Source: Escallonia rubra
Lineage: Eukaryota > Streptophyta > Magnoliopsida > Escalloniales > Escalloniaceae
Assembly (NCBI GenBank): GCA_033065855.1
Contig: JAVXUO010002323.1
Location: 72,501 to 136,500 of the forward strand
Reading direction: 5' to 3'
DNA length: 64,000 nt
The notes under the pieces: model-generated
Seen by the model: the letters and a program-made list of their open reading frames with translations, nothing else
Told to the model about the DNA's origin: nothing
Databases searched by the model: none
Position numbers and translations under genes: made by a program
Shown: one piece after another, positions 24,471 to 35,830 of the stretch
Numbering within the stretch: the stretch's first letter is position 1
How the letters are laid out: each line of letters opens with the position of its first letter

Positions 24471-24960
24471 TCCCATTATATTTTACCAATAAAACAAGAT
24501 TGTCAAATGGTAAGTGAGACATTTATCCAGCTAGATGGTTATCTTAGCCATGGTTTATATCAATTAAAAATATATCAATGAGCCGCTCATCTCTCTCTCA
24601 CACACTGAGACACACACATGTTTGAATACAGAGTAACATTCTACCTAAATAAACTCCCTCTTCTCTGGGATGGCAAACAAAAGAAGGAAAGACTGTTTGA
24701 ACTAATGGAGGTAGAAGCCGTGGAGACCTTTCATTTTGTGGTGGAAAGGATGTGGCACTAATTTCGGGTGGGAGCCATGATCACCACCTTCACCTTCACC
24801 ACTCCGGTCGTTTGACTAAATAGTCGCATTGCCGGACATTGATTCAAGTCAAAAGGATTTTCGGCGCAGATCCATCATTTTTCAAGCATACAAAGTCAGA
24901 AAAGGCGTGTACCTCTTATGACTAAAATGGCCAGAGGAATTGGCTAGGATTTCAGATTCT

Positions 24961-26484
24961 TAGGCCCGTTTGAGAGGGGTTTATTTATTTTTTATTTTTT
25001 TAGTTTTGGAAACTGGAAAAAATAAGGGTTAATTACTCACGGCACCCCTAAGGTTTATCCTAAATTACACACGGACCCCCTATCTTTGAAAATTACACTC
25101 CGCTCCCCCATGCTTGTACCCGCATTTCATGGAGCCCCACAAAATTGACGGGGACCCTAACTCCGTCTAAAGATTCCATGACACCTTAATTTTTCGATTT
25201 TTCATCCCCAAACTGCCATCCCTTTCTTGAATAAAACCCCTCTTGCCCTTTAATGTTTTTCTTCTTTTTCTTTTCATTCTCTTTCTCTTCTGCAGACCCA
25301 TTTCTTTCTCCCTTTCTTCCTTCACTTCATTCTTTCATTGATTGCTCAGAATCTTAGTCAATAACTCTGTGATCTTTAATTTTACCCGCAATAAGAAAGA
25401 TTCGTTCAATAGCTTCTCAATTAAACCTTGAGCCAAACACTCAGCTTGGTACATAAATCTCAAGCATCATTTGTTCACTGTTAAACCAAAAGAGCAAAGA
25501 TTCCAACCATCTCATGTCGCCCCCCAGAAAGAAATTAAGAATCCAAACTGGCCATAAAGTCGCTTGAGCTACAGAATACATGTAAAACATCCCTTGGGTA
25601 GTTGGGTTGGATCTTTCCATCCATTCAACTCATGTAACCTTCACTGACTAGATTACTCAATACCAACTACCAACAAGAAAGAAAATTTAGACTTCATAGA
25701 TAGATATTGCACATATACAGCATGACCAATCAACTTTCTTCAAATCCAGTTCATGTCCAAGGAAACTGTTAGTACTGGAAGATAGTTGACTTGTTTGAGT
25801 CCTCTTTTTCCTTCGGTGCATCAATGGCAGCAAAAATCATCTGAAAACACCAACAAACACGAAAGAATTACTAACAGTTCAAAAGGAAAAAAAACACAAA
25901 ATGCAAAATGAGGGCACAAAAATTGGGCTTTAGTAAGATCTTTGAAAAACCTTGTGGTTTTCTTGGAATATAAAGGAGGAAATAGAAGAATATAGGGAAA
26001 ATTTTCAAGAATATGAGCAAAAAAAGAGAGGGCAAAAACGTCTTTTTTATGACCAGCCGTTAACACCGTCAAAGAAATCTAGATTTTTGGAGCAGAGTGT
26101 AATTTTCAAAGATAGTGGGGTCCGTGTATAATTTAAGGTAAACCTCAGGGGTACAGTGAGTAATTAACCCAAAAAATAAATGCGTTTCGTAATTATTTTT
26201 CGTTTTTTTTTCTTCAGTTTAAAAAATCAGTTTTTAAAGCAAGTCTGTTTTTGAAAGCTCCAAAAATGAGTTTCGATTTTTTTTTTGAGACCACCACCAC
26301 CACTCCCCACTGCCGGCAGCCACCTCCGGCGACCACCAACGCAAACCACCAAAAAACTCAAAATAAAAACTGGGTTATCAAACACCCACTCGTTTTTGTA
26401 AAAAAAAAATTATTAAACTGCTCTTTAGTTTTTTCTTTTTTGTCACTGAGAAAAAAAATAAAAGTGTTGTCAAACAAAGCCTTA
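24961..26484 (+). repeat. GC-core MITE-like repeat, copy D, split by a MULE
   Basis: The left piece 24961-25025 (TAGGCCCGTTTGA...) and the right piece 26171-26484 (...TCAAACAAAGCCTTA) form one family member with imperfect inverted ends. The right piece holds the GC core (CCACCACCACTCCCCACTG, CCGGCAGCCACCTCCGGCGA) and the AACTCAAAATAAAAACTGG tail. A MULE is inserted between the pieces. Confidence 0.7.
25026..26170. mobile_element. Mutator-like element (MULE), 1145 bp, 9-bp TSD, possible Pack-MULE
   Basis: Terminal inverted repeats of about 85 bp begin GGGTTAATTACTCAC and contain AATTACACACGGACCCC-like and TCTTTGAAAATTACACTC blocks in both arms. The element is flanked on both sides by AAAAAATAA (25017-25025 and 26171-26179), a perfect 9-bp target duplication, diagnostic of Mutator-type insertion. 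No transposase is encoded. On the minus strand near 25845-25770 an intron-like end (GTGTTTTCAG) is followed by 23 codons (MIFAAIDAPKEKEDSNKS...FQY) and a stop, then 3'UTR-like DNA. This looks like the last exon of a captured host gene that I do not recognise. Confidence 0.88.
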
Positions 26485-26606
26485 GATTTGAATAAGATAC
26501 TTTTGAATTTCTCATCGAATTTATTTTTGACAAAACCCCAAGTGTACCAGATATATCCATCTATTGTACCTTTATAGAAAAAAATAACTTGCGGTGAAGT
26601 CTTCCT

Positions 26607-27145
26607 TAGGCTAGGTTTGAGAAAAAAAAATTCCTCTTTGTTTCAGTTTTTAAAAACTGAAAAAAAAGGGGCGTTTGGTAACCATTTTTTTTTCAGTTTA
26701 AAAACCAGTTTTTAAACTGAAGAGTAAAAAAAAAAACTCCAGAAACTGGTTTTTTTTTTCAGTTTTGGTTTTTTTTTCTTAGACCACCACCACCACCCTC
26801 CCACCGCCGGCAGCCACCTCAGTCGACCACCGCCGGCCGCCGGCGACCACCGGCAGCCACCTCCGGCCGCCGGCGACCACCGGCCACCACCTCCGGCCGC
26901 CGGCCACCACCACCACCACCACCACCACCTCCGGCCACCACCACTACACCCCACCACCGCCACCGCAAACCACAAAAAAAAAAACTCAAAATAAAAAGAG
27001 TTACCCAACACCAAAAAAAAAATCTAAAAAAAAAGGGGTTATCAAACACCCACTTGTTTTTATAAAAAAAAATTTAAGCTGCTCTTTAAAAACTGCTCTT
27101 TAAAAATTGAAAACCAAAATTTTTTTTTTGTCAAACGAACCCTTC
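26607..27145 (+). repeat. GC-core MITE-like repeat, copy E, with expanded core
   Basis: The ends TAGGCTAGGTTTGA and TCAAACGAACCCTT are inverted repeats like those of copy D. The core is expanded by tandem units of CCACCTCCGGCCGCCGGCGA type (about 26790-26960), followed by (CCA)n. The tail AACTCAAAATAAAAAGAG and TTATCAAACACCCACTTG are conserved. Long Trp/Gly/Val-rich frames on the minus strand are by-products of the (GGT)n/(GGC)n composition. Confidence 0.7.
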
Positions 27146-27544
27146 CTTTTTGTGGGTTCCCTGATTCCGGCAAGGCAGCTGTGTCTGTTCATGTTGATTG
27201 CGAACATAAGGTTACTCATAGAATCCAGTTTTTACTGAATGTGATTTGCCACTTTTCCAGTTTTTATGTTCAAAAACTTCTTCTTTCTCAACCTATTAAC
27301 CATTCAAGATTCGGAAATGGATCTTTACTCTTACTGGATCTGGATAGGCATACTATCTAGTAATTCTATCTTGATCTTTATTTCTATGGCATGCATTGTC
27401 GTCGGAAATGAAAACGAAGAATGGAAAGTAAAGTGGCTTTCTTGCCGAATACATGTGTAGTACAGAAGCAACTCCACATTAACCATGGTAAACAACTCCA
27501 CTGTTCGACAAGTTTGCGTAGTTGGCAAAATATAAGTGAAAGTT

Positions 27545-27640
27545 AAAAACCACTTCGTGCCGGTGACGTGGTGTTAGACAACCACTGAATATTTTCTCGT
27601 CTAACACGCGTTCTTCGGAAGTTCATAAACATTGTAATGC
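27545..27640 (-). repeat. Inverted-repeat arm, right; copy 3 of the dispersed ~60-bp repeat
   Basis: Read on the minus strand it gives AGAACGCGTGTTAGACGAG, AAAATATTCAGTGGTTGTC and ACCACGTCACCGG, the counterpart of the left arm at 24368-24470. Confidence 0.55.
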
Positions 27641-27812
27641 ACTAGCATGACAAGTCTTGGCATAATCATGTAAAAATATAAATTTGAATGTATCAAACGG
27701 TATAACGTTTGGGAGATCTTGAGAATATCCTTCAATTTCATTTTGGCTCAATGTTTCAGGACATTTTCCAGAACCATTTAAGTTCTTGCTACTCCTACCT
27801 ATTCGACTCCTC

Positions 27813-28040
27813 CTAATCAAGAGTAAGTACATAAAAAAGAAAAACGTTGAACATATGCAGCTTACCTTCAAAATGCTTGCAATAATCAACTCTTTGTAAT
27901 GACACTTGGAGATTACATAAGCTACAATTCAAAGTTCGAATACACTTTGGTAACCGTTTAAAATGAGTTAAACATCGGTTTGATGCATTTAAGAACCATT
28001 TACGTAAAACTACCACATGTCTCAGCGTGTCTCCATTCAT
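27813..28040 (-). pseudogene. Possible leucine-rich-repeat (NLR-type) fragment
   Basis: The short frame contains LRHVVVLRKWF, then FKRLPKCIRTL and SLCNLQVSLQRVDYCK. The spacing resembles the LxxLPxxIxxLxNLQxLxLxxC pattern of NLR leucine-rich repeats. It is short, has no neighbouring LRR units and no kinase or NB-ARC motif nearby, so at most it is a relic. Confidence 0.25.
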
Positions 28041-28601
28041 TTTACCCTTCTACTCATGTTGAATAATCATTAGTTGGGGCGGCCAGATGAGATGATCGCA
28101 GTCGGATGTCCCAAGTCAAAGTGAACACAAATGCAAAAGCCTTTCTGGCTACGCATGCGTTTCATTTTCTTTTACGTTTTCCACACTTCTCTTGACACAG
28201 TCAAAAGACAAACATATGCACTGACCCATAATTCATTCAAAAAAGAAAGGCAAGCATGCACCAACACGAGCTTCTACTTTCTTTCCACCATTACTAAATG
28301 ATGTTGGCCGGAGAAGTATAATTTCAAAGATGGCATAAAAGTTGGAACAAGAAACAGGTGCCTCTTCAAATGTTTGGAATTTAGAAGATAGGCTACCCTC
28401 ATCCGCATGCACGGCCTCTGGTCAAAGGCATCCCCAATGCTTACCTTACCATTGAGACATGCTTGTTGATCCAGATCGTACGGACGGACGGACTCCATCC
28501 GATGACTTCCAAAGGAATTCAACAAAATGAAGCGTACGGGAACAAGAAGCTCATCGGATGATGCTTCGGCATTGAGAGGAGGGAAACATGTAAACCACAT
28601 C

Positions 28602-28738
28602 TGTTAGATAATATTAGATCAATCAAGGATTGTTTTGGAGATAATATTGTTAGGTTGAAATATCCACTCCACCTATATATAAGTGTGTACTCAACTAACA
28701 TAATGCGAATGAAATCCTACTTTTATATTTCAATAACA
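28602..28738 (+). mobile_element. Possible short solo LTR (TRIM-like)
   Basis: A 137-bp segment begins TGTTAGATAATATTAG and ends CAATAACA, giving TGTTA...TAACA termini. It has a TATATATAAG promoter-like box in the middle, as short LTRs do. No primer-binding site or matching second LTR was found, and a target duplication is not evident. Confidence 0.3.
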
Positions 28739-31246
28739 TCCGTTTCTTCTCAACTGCAATTCCCACTACCGGACACCATGATCCTTCATGGGGTGTTTTA
28801 TGTGTGCAATGGAACTTGTACCTTACAATCTACAATATGACGGTACTATCTTAGGGAATTGAAGAAACCAAAGACATTGAGGGGGCTACGGTCGTAAACA
28901 AGTTTTACACCGGATAAAATACAAGATATTACACAAGACATGATATAAAGGAGCATCACAAATCACATCCATTCATACAAGGCTCCAAAGCTACATAAAG
29001 TGCTCAAGCGGGGTAATCGTGCATCTTGATTAAAGCAATGAACTTTCACGTGCACATAACACACATGCACTCGTAGACAGGCCTCAGCGTCAATGCATGA
29101 CTAATTATTGGAAATGGTTGATGAGTTCACTAGGGGAGCATCCAAGACCAACATCTGACGCTGTGAAAGTGAGGGTATCAATCGTCAGTAGCACTTGGAA
29201 GAATACCTTCTAGTCATCCACTGACTGACAAGAATAGCACCTAAGTGGCTATTCACGAACCAATGTCCATGATCAACCATAAAAGCACACAAAGACAGAC
29301 ACGAAAAACCTGATATCATCCCAGAAAACGTTTTACAACACAGATACTACAAGCTCAAACTGGGATAGACTTATTAACGCCATCAACATCTACCAATGAG
29401 ACGTATATGGCTTACCATGTATCCGCTCCTGCCAATGCCCTCCCTACTCCTGCATAAGATAAAAGTGAAAATTCAGATTACACGCACAAGTAAATGCATC
29501 CCCATTCCAGATCCACCCTCCTCAAAAACCCCAACAAAATGCAAGCACAAAAGCAAGCAAAAAGGAAAGAGGAAAAGGCCAACCAAAAACTAATACACGA
29601 GGAACAATACACTAATAAAACAAGGAAAAGATGTAAAACTAAAGCATAGGGTTCGTCTAGATTAATTTATAAGTCCCATCCGACAAAGCTTATGGGAAGC
29701 TCAGGTAATGTTTCATATGATGCAGACACTGCGGGACTATAAGGTTTCAAGAGCTCCATATCCAAAACACTGATAGAACAGGACAAGCCCGATGTAAACA
29801 ACACAAATAGGAGGACAAAATAACACACTTTTTGGACTCCCAAAATTACCGGGAAATAGTAGCTAAGATGACAATGGTGGAATATTTAACCCCCCATTCC
29901 CAATAAAAAAGGAAAAAAAAAGAAGTGCTGAACAGCAACCAGACATTAATTCATCCTTTTCTCACCATATCAACCATAAAAAGTTGGGTATTTTGATGTG
30001 TGCGAATCAATGCCATTACTACTCATGCATTGATGTAAATTTGTCAAACCGTTAATCACAATTCAATTATAGTTTTCCTGTTTACTTCTACTTGAAACAA
30101 ACCTTCAGAATACCAAATCTCTTTGGACAATTCATTTAATCTCTTCCACTGTAACCAATTTTGTTCTGGTCCATCACCTACCCTTCCTACGAACTTTGCT
30201 TTATATCTATTCATGGTTTATATTAATGTGAATTCGTTATCTTCTCATGAAGTTAAATCAATCTGGTCAGGAAGAAAGGACAATTTTATCATTCCACCAT
30301 ATAACTCATTTCCTCCCTTTCTTTTTCTTCATAATCTCCTTCGAGCACTTCAAACACCTACCACCACTGTTGGAACACCACCATCAACGTCTTTACAAAC
30401 ACAACTATCATCCAGCATCTACCGCCGACCCACCACATCACCCACTCATTTTCATCTTTCTGAAGTCTATCTTCATTTTGGTTTGCATCACGTATTTCTG
30501 CCCCACTCAGAAGACAGCCATCACAACTGACAACTCAAAACCAGAGCAACCTTGTTATTGGTCACCGGGGCCAGAAAGCCCTTAACCTTCACCATAGTCA
30601 TGGCGTGCCGATGTGGCATATGTGACTGGCTATAATGTGGTGGTGAAATTGTGAATTAAGTGAGGTAAAAAGTCTGAGAACAGCCTGTTGTTTTTTGCAA
30701 TATTCAATTCCATTGGATGCAAAAGTGTGCTAACCAATGTCACATGGGGAAAAAATGCGAGGAAAGACCTGATTACTAGAAATTTATCAGAGAACATGTG
30801 CTTAGATAGGGGAGAATGAAAGAAAAGGACATGTAGCCGGCCCCAACTAGTTTAGGACAAAGGCTTCGATGATAATGACGATGCACAAGGAATCAACTTG
30901 ATATGTTTGCGTGAGAAAAAAAATGCACCTTAAATCACTTGTCTTAGAATCCAAACCATGCTCTTTAAAGCTATCACAAACCAACTTCAAACTAGTATTC
31001 TTATACCATTTTCAACAGCAATGTGCAGGAAGGGAAGTATGAAATGCAAGAGAGGCAATGACAATAGGCATGCCACAAGCAAGCGACGATCTAACAACTT
31101 CTCGCGATGAAAATTGGAAGTGGACTTCTATATCTCCTACACCAGTGTCCAACATAAAAGCAGCAAGCATAGTATAAATTGGAGACATCTACAGTTGTAT
31201 CAACTAGCAAAGTAAAAAAAACATTTCCAACTGAAAAGCAACAAGA
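28739..31246. other. Intergenic / 3' flank of the LEA gene
   Basis: The part nearest 31246 is probably the 3'UTR of the LEA gene and may hold a short terminal exon, because the LEA frame ends in a good splice-donor context. I see no other coding region or repeat that I can name between 28739 and 31246. Confidence 0.35.
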
Positions 31247-32206
31247 TCAGTTTACCTCATCATCATTATCATCACCCCCATCTTCTTTGTTCTTCTTGAG
31301 GCGGGTAGTACCACCCTCCTTGCTGATGGGTAACTTCATTGCTCCAAAGGGTGTGTCCACGTTGATGTTTCCCTTCATAGTGTAACCAGTACCTTTTCCC
31401 CTAATCATGTCCCAAAGAGCAGACCCAAACTCTTTAGGCCTGAAGGTGATAGGAATATCGATGTAAGTTATTCCATTCTTTGCAAGATTGGCAGATTTTG
31501 AGAGTTCTGCACCACCAATGCTCACATCAGACAGCCAAACCTCATAATCTAAATCATTAAGCCCCAAGTCAAAGTCGTTCTTATTTTCCAGTTTCAAATG
31601 AAGAACTGCAACAGTTTCTTCAAAAGAAAATCTCTCGAATTTAATTTTCTCAAGATCGATATCAGGCTTGTAAGGTATAGGGATCTCTCCGGTTTTTTCA
31701 AGCGGCAGAGTCAGCCTACCAAACACAGGCACATCCACAATGAGGTCAACCTTGATTCTGTAAGGAATGATGCTTCCAGGCTTTATGTCATCGTATGTGC
31801 CTTTAATGTCATCATATATAAGAGTAAGTGGTATCTTCACAGTCTCTGAACCATGTGCATGGATCGTTCCAGCATCAGGGATCAAACCGGAAACTAGCTT
31901 CCTTCCATCACTTTCAACTAAGTAGTTTATGTCAATGAGAGGAATTGGAATGGGACACGGATTTTTCACCAGCACATCCACAACTATCTCAGCCTTCTCA
32001 AGGTTAATTAAAGGAATGTGTATTCCAGAAACATCTGCAGTTGGCTTCCCAAATCCTATCGTTTCCTCAATCTTTTCACCAATATCATGGATAAAATCCT
32101 TTACCTTGTCAATGAATCCCCCTTTTCCTTCACCTTTATCGTCTTCTTTGTGTTCTTTCTCATCGACATTCCTTTCAACTATCTCTGGCTTATCAGACGA
32201 TGCCAT
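31247..32206 (-). CDS. LEA26: LEA_2 / Lea14-type desiccation-related protein (two WHy domains)
   Basis: This uninterrupted frame encodes 319 residues. An acidic/basic N-terminus (to about 50, with GGFIDKVKDFIHDIGEKIEE) is followed by two WHy/LEA_2 domains. The first, about 58-165, contains VDVLVKNPCPIPIPLIDINY; the second, about 180-290, contains LENKNDFDLGLNDLDYEVWL. An acidic Asp-rich tail closes the protein. It matches from memory the Arabidopsis two-domain LEA_2 protein At2g44060. These proteins are folded (unlike most LEAs), cytosolic, and linked to desiccation and ABA responses. The end codons GATGAG|GTAAAC form a splice-donor consensus, so the annotated C-terminus may be replaced by a short downstream exon. 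An AG acceptor lies two bases upstream of the ATG, indicating a 5'UTR intron. Confidence 0.94.
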   Translation of the reverse strand: MASSDKPEIVERNVDEKEHKEDDKGEGKGGFIDKVKDFIHDIGEKIEETIGFGKPTADVSGIHIPLINLEKAEIVVDVLVKNPCPIPIPLIDINYLVESDGRKLVSGLIPDAGTIHAHGSETVKIPLTLIYDDIKGTYDDIKPGSIIPYRIKVDLIVDVPVFGRLTLPLEKTGEIPIPYKPDIDLEKIKFERFSFEETVAVLHLKLENKNDFDLGLNDLDYEVWLSDVSIGGAELSKSANLAKNGITYIDIPITFRPKEFGSALWDMIRGKGTGYTMKGNINVDTPFGAMKLPISKEGGTTRLKKNKEDGGDDNDDEVN

Positions 32207-35200
32207 ACCTTAATGAAAACAAATTCCAAAAAGTAAATTTAGTTCAAAGTGACTATGATACACATTCTCCACCATTGTACAAAGATAGCACTCATGACGA
32301 ACAATTTATAGCATATAATTGTTGAACTTGAGAATGAGTGATATAAACCAATCTCAACAGCTTCTCATTTACTATATTGAACCTTTTTTCAATGCATAAC
32401 CTCTATAATGTTCTTACTTTGAGGCCTTTCTGGTAAAGTTGATTGAATAGTTGAAGGATGTAACTTAAAGAGTAAAAGAGAGATGCATGTGATATCCCTA
32501 AGCTGGGTTGTCTTTACAAATACCAAGCAATGCATCAATAAGGCGAAAGAGAGTAGCCAGGGTTGTTCAAATTTACCATGACAAGAAGAAGGAAATTTAG
32601 GAGGGTGCCGACTATTGTAATGCAACAAGGATAGGGAAATGAAATTAACACACACATGTACCACTATAGACTTACATATATATGTACTACAGTCTTTCAC
32701 TACTTTCTCATTAGGTCAGAGTCGTCGTTTCTCTTCTCTATCTTATTGTCACACCTACTTATTTATTTATATTTGCAATATATGTATTTTAGTTAATGAC
32801 CTCAACAAGCTCTCTTTACCACCACCAAAATATTGTATAAATCATCTTGAGTAGTCATAAGAGAGAGAAAATGACAAAAGAAAATACTTTCCTAAATGAA
32901 GTAAGAGAAAGATGACAGAAAATTCAACTCCAACTATAAAAACAACAACAAAAAACTAGTAAGCTCGGCAAGCTTTGATATAGTTCAACCAATTGCTCGT
33001 CGATAACAAGCAGCAACAGCAGTTTTGGAAAGAACCAAAATAAAGGTGGTAATGCACCTCCTCCTATATTGTGAGGTTGCAGAGCAAGCTTTGCACGTGG
33101 GGTTTCATCTGCTTGGGTTTGCCTCAAGTATTCACTGGACTGGATCAATGGAGGCTCCAGTGGTTATCAGGTGATAAAGAGCGAAGGATTTTTTTGAATT
33201 TGACCCTCTCCAGTCAAGTGTGGATCATTTATTATTGCGCTGGCAGACTCTAAAAGAGAAAACAGTAGTGCATCAAGCACATGCACAGACTCAGCGAGAC
33301 CTAACATGTTGTGACATTAGGCCTTCGAATGTAGATGTTAGTCTTTTCTTTCGACAAACACTAGTCTTTTCTTTTAACAGCCCTTTCTATTGACACCTAT
33401 TTTTATAACGTGAAGTCAACGTAAGAACCTGATAGGCAATAACACGCACAAATACAAAAGAGATCTTTAACTTTTTAGGGAGGCTGGGCCCCAAAGTAAG
33501 TAACTCTTGCGCATTACATCTTCTCGAATGTTTGAGATTTAAACCCTAATTCTAATTTTTTAAAAATCAAGAAAATGAAAATGATAAGTTAAAACGAATT
33601 AATAAGTGGTACATTCCATTGCAAGAATTTTAACACGACGGGTACTAAAGAAAAGTGCAAGCAGCAAAGTAGCATTTAAAGTCAACCTTGAGATGGCTAG
33701 AATCAGACAATAGTCCTCCGGTGAGATCCTCAAATGAGAACAAAGGAAGAGGTTTACAATCTGTCGACATTTTATAGTTTGCCTAATTTACAGACTGCCT
33801 AATCTGCCAAATGAGAACAATAAGGTTTCCAAACTCTTATTTGCTACGCAATATTTTACAGTTTGCCTAATTTCTCATTCCTGAGAACATCCGCAACTTT
33901 TCCTCAATCTATATCCAACCCCCAACATAAGTATTAAATAACACATTTCAGCCCCATACGTATTCGTCCCTTTTCTAGAAGTGTCTTCTGACACTTTTGT
34001 AATATGTGTGTGACACGGTGTCAGATAATCAAAAAAATTGAAAAAAAAATTCACACACCTCCGGGAAATGTTGGACACATTCCAGAGGTGTCGGTGATGT
34101 GCCGGACATGATACCTCGACCCATGAGAGGTGTCCGTATTTCATAGCTGTTAACAAGACCTTCCTCTTGACACAGTTTTTGCAATGCAATGTCAATGCAA
34201 GAACGGGTGGGTAAACAATAACTCAGACGCAACGAGGAAAGTGCAGATATACAGCAGATGAAAATTTTATAATTTTAGGATGGGAGTTGACTAACTCCAA
34301 CTAAAAAGAGGAGGCAAGTAACTTCCAAACTCTTATTTGCTACTCAATATTTTCTTAAAGTTAAGAATTAAACTGTACCACTACATTTAAGAAATGAAAA
34401 TGAAAATAGAGTGCATTCCATCGAGTAAATTCAAAAGGTACAAGTACGAAAGAAAAACGCAAGTAACAAAATAAGATGTACTTAAAATCAACCTTGAGAT
34501 GACTCCATTATGTAAACTAGATACCATGGCACAGGCGATGCATGTGCAAATTAAATTGAAGTTACCAATGTCATATTTTTATAATATCAAACTTGACCTT
34601 TAGAATTTATTTTAACCGCATCTTTTTTTGTGAAAACCAACATCTTTATGAGTAGTTATTTACTATTTAAAATTTTATTTAATTTAACCTTTTAGAAGTT
34701 TTCTTAGAATGATGCGAATTTTGCAAAAGTAAAGTTAATGGTATGAATTTTGTTAAAAAAAATCAAGCATCACGTAAAATGAATTTTACGTGTCATTCAG
34801 CAAAATAATTTCAGGTTATGGAAACTAAACATGCCCCTATAGGTGATTATTTACTATTGGATTTTTTATTTTGTGAATTTTAACAATGTTGTTATTATAC
34901 CAAGTGTCAACATTCTAGATATGTAATTGTGTAACACCAAAAGATTTGTTACACCAAAGGGGATGTTCCCTTTACAAGTAGTATAGGGTTTTTTTTCCAA
35001 ACGGCAGCATTTAGTACCAGGGTTTGGGACACGGGCAATGCCTGTACAAACACAAAATACAATCTTGCTTGGCGGATCCATACAGAAAGTTGTAATATCA
35101 CATCAGATAATGTTGCAAATTAAAGGGTGTACTCAAGAGAGAGGAAGAAGAAGAGAGAAAAAAATGACGAAAGGGAATCAGGAGAATGAGGAGAGAGGTG

Positions 35201-35700
35201 CGGTGGTATGGCTAGAAAGTAGGGGAGAATGGGGTTTATATTGGAATTACTTGAGCGATCATTGCTAAATATTTTTTTTTCAGGGATGGACAGAATCATT
35301 TCAAGAAATTAAAAAAAAAAAAACCCTCAAGTATAAGGTGATCTCATAGATAAACCGGTACTAAACTAACAAAATATAAAGACAACAAAACAGATTCGAA
35401 TCGCAACAAAATAGACGTGTCCAACAAGATGAACAACGAGCCTGTGGCAAATATGAGGTTGATATATCATAAATCGTAGTAAACGTATGCAAAGAAAAAA
35501 GAAAAATGCAGGGAAGGGATCGGGATCGGGATCAGAAGCAGATCCAGTTCATCGATTCGTAGCAAAATAGAAGTGAACAGTGTGTAGATTATGGGGTAAA
35601 CAAGCCAATGATATATACCTGAAGAGTAGAGAGAGAAGCGAGGGAAGTCGTCAGTCAGTCAGTCTGTGTGATCAAAATTCCGATGGAAATGGAGAAACGG
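32207..35700 (-). other. Predicted 5'UTR intron and leader exon of the LEA gene
   Basis: The ATG at 32206 is preceded on the minus strand by a T-rich tract and TTAAG|GT. A matching donor, CTTCAG|GTATAT, lies at 35618-35617, after a pyrimidine-rich leader (about 35619-35700). If used as one intron it spans 3410 bases (35618-32209). I find no coding exon within it, but weakly duplicated blocks occur (33400-33740 against 34180-34540). Extra non-coding exons cannot be excluded. Confidence 0.5.
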
Positions 35701-35719
35701 GGACGAAAGACTTGGTGGG

Positions 35720-35830
35720 GTGTGTATAGAACTCAGAAGAAGAGATGAGATCAGATCAGATGGGGCTTAACAGGATTGAATTGAAGGAGGCGGAGAGTGA
35801 TCTGATCAATCACGTGTCGCACTTACTTCA
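35720..35830 (-). promoter_or_regulatory. LEA promoter with ABRE / G-box
   Basis: CACGTGTC at 35811-35818 contains the ACGTGTC abscisic-acid response core within a CACGTG G-box. A TATA-like CTATACAC (minus strand) lies at 35722-35729, about 85 bases closer to the leader. The spacing fits an ABA-responsive promoter for the stress-protein gene at 32206. Confidence 0.5.

Noticed and set aside
26712-27049. Trp/Gly/Val-rich frames in the MITE core
   Set aside because: Produced by (GGT)n and (GGC)n repeats in MITE copy E; not a glycine-rich protein gene.
28274-28600. 108-codon minus-strand frame
   Set aside because: No motif or homology recognised and no exon context; not supported as a gene.
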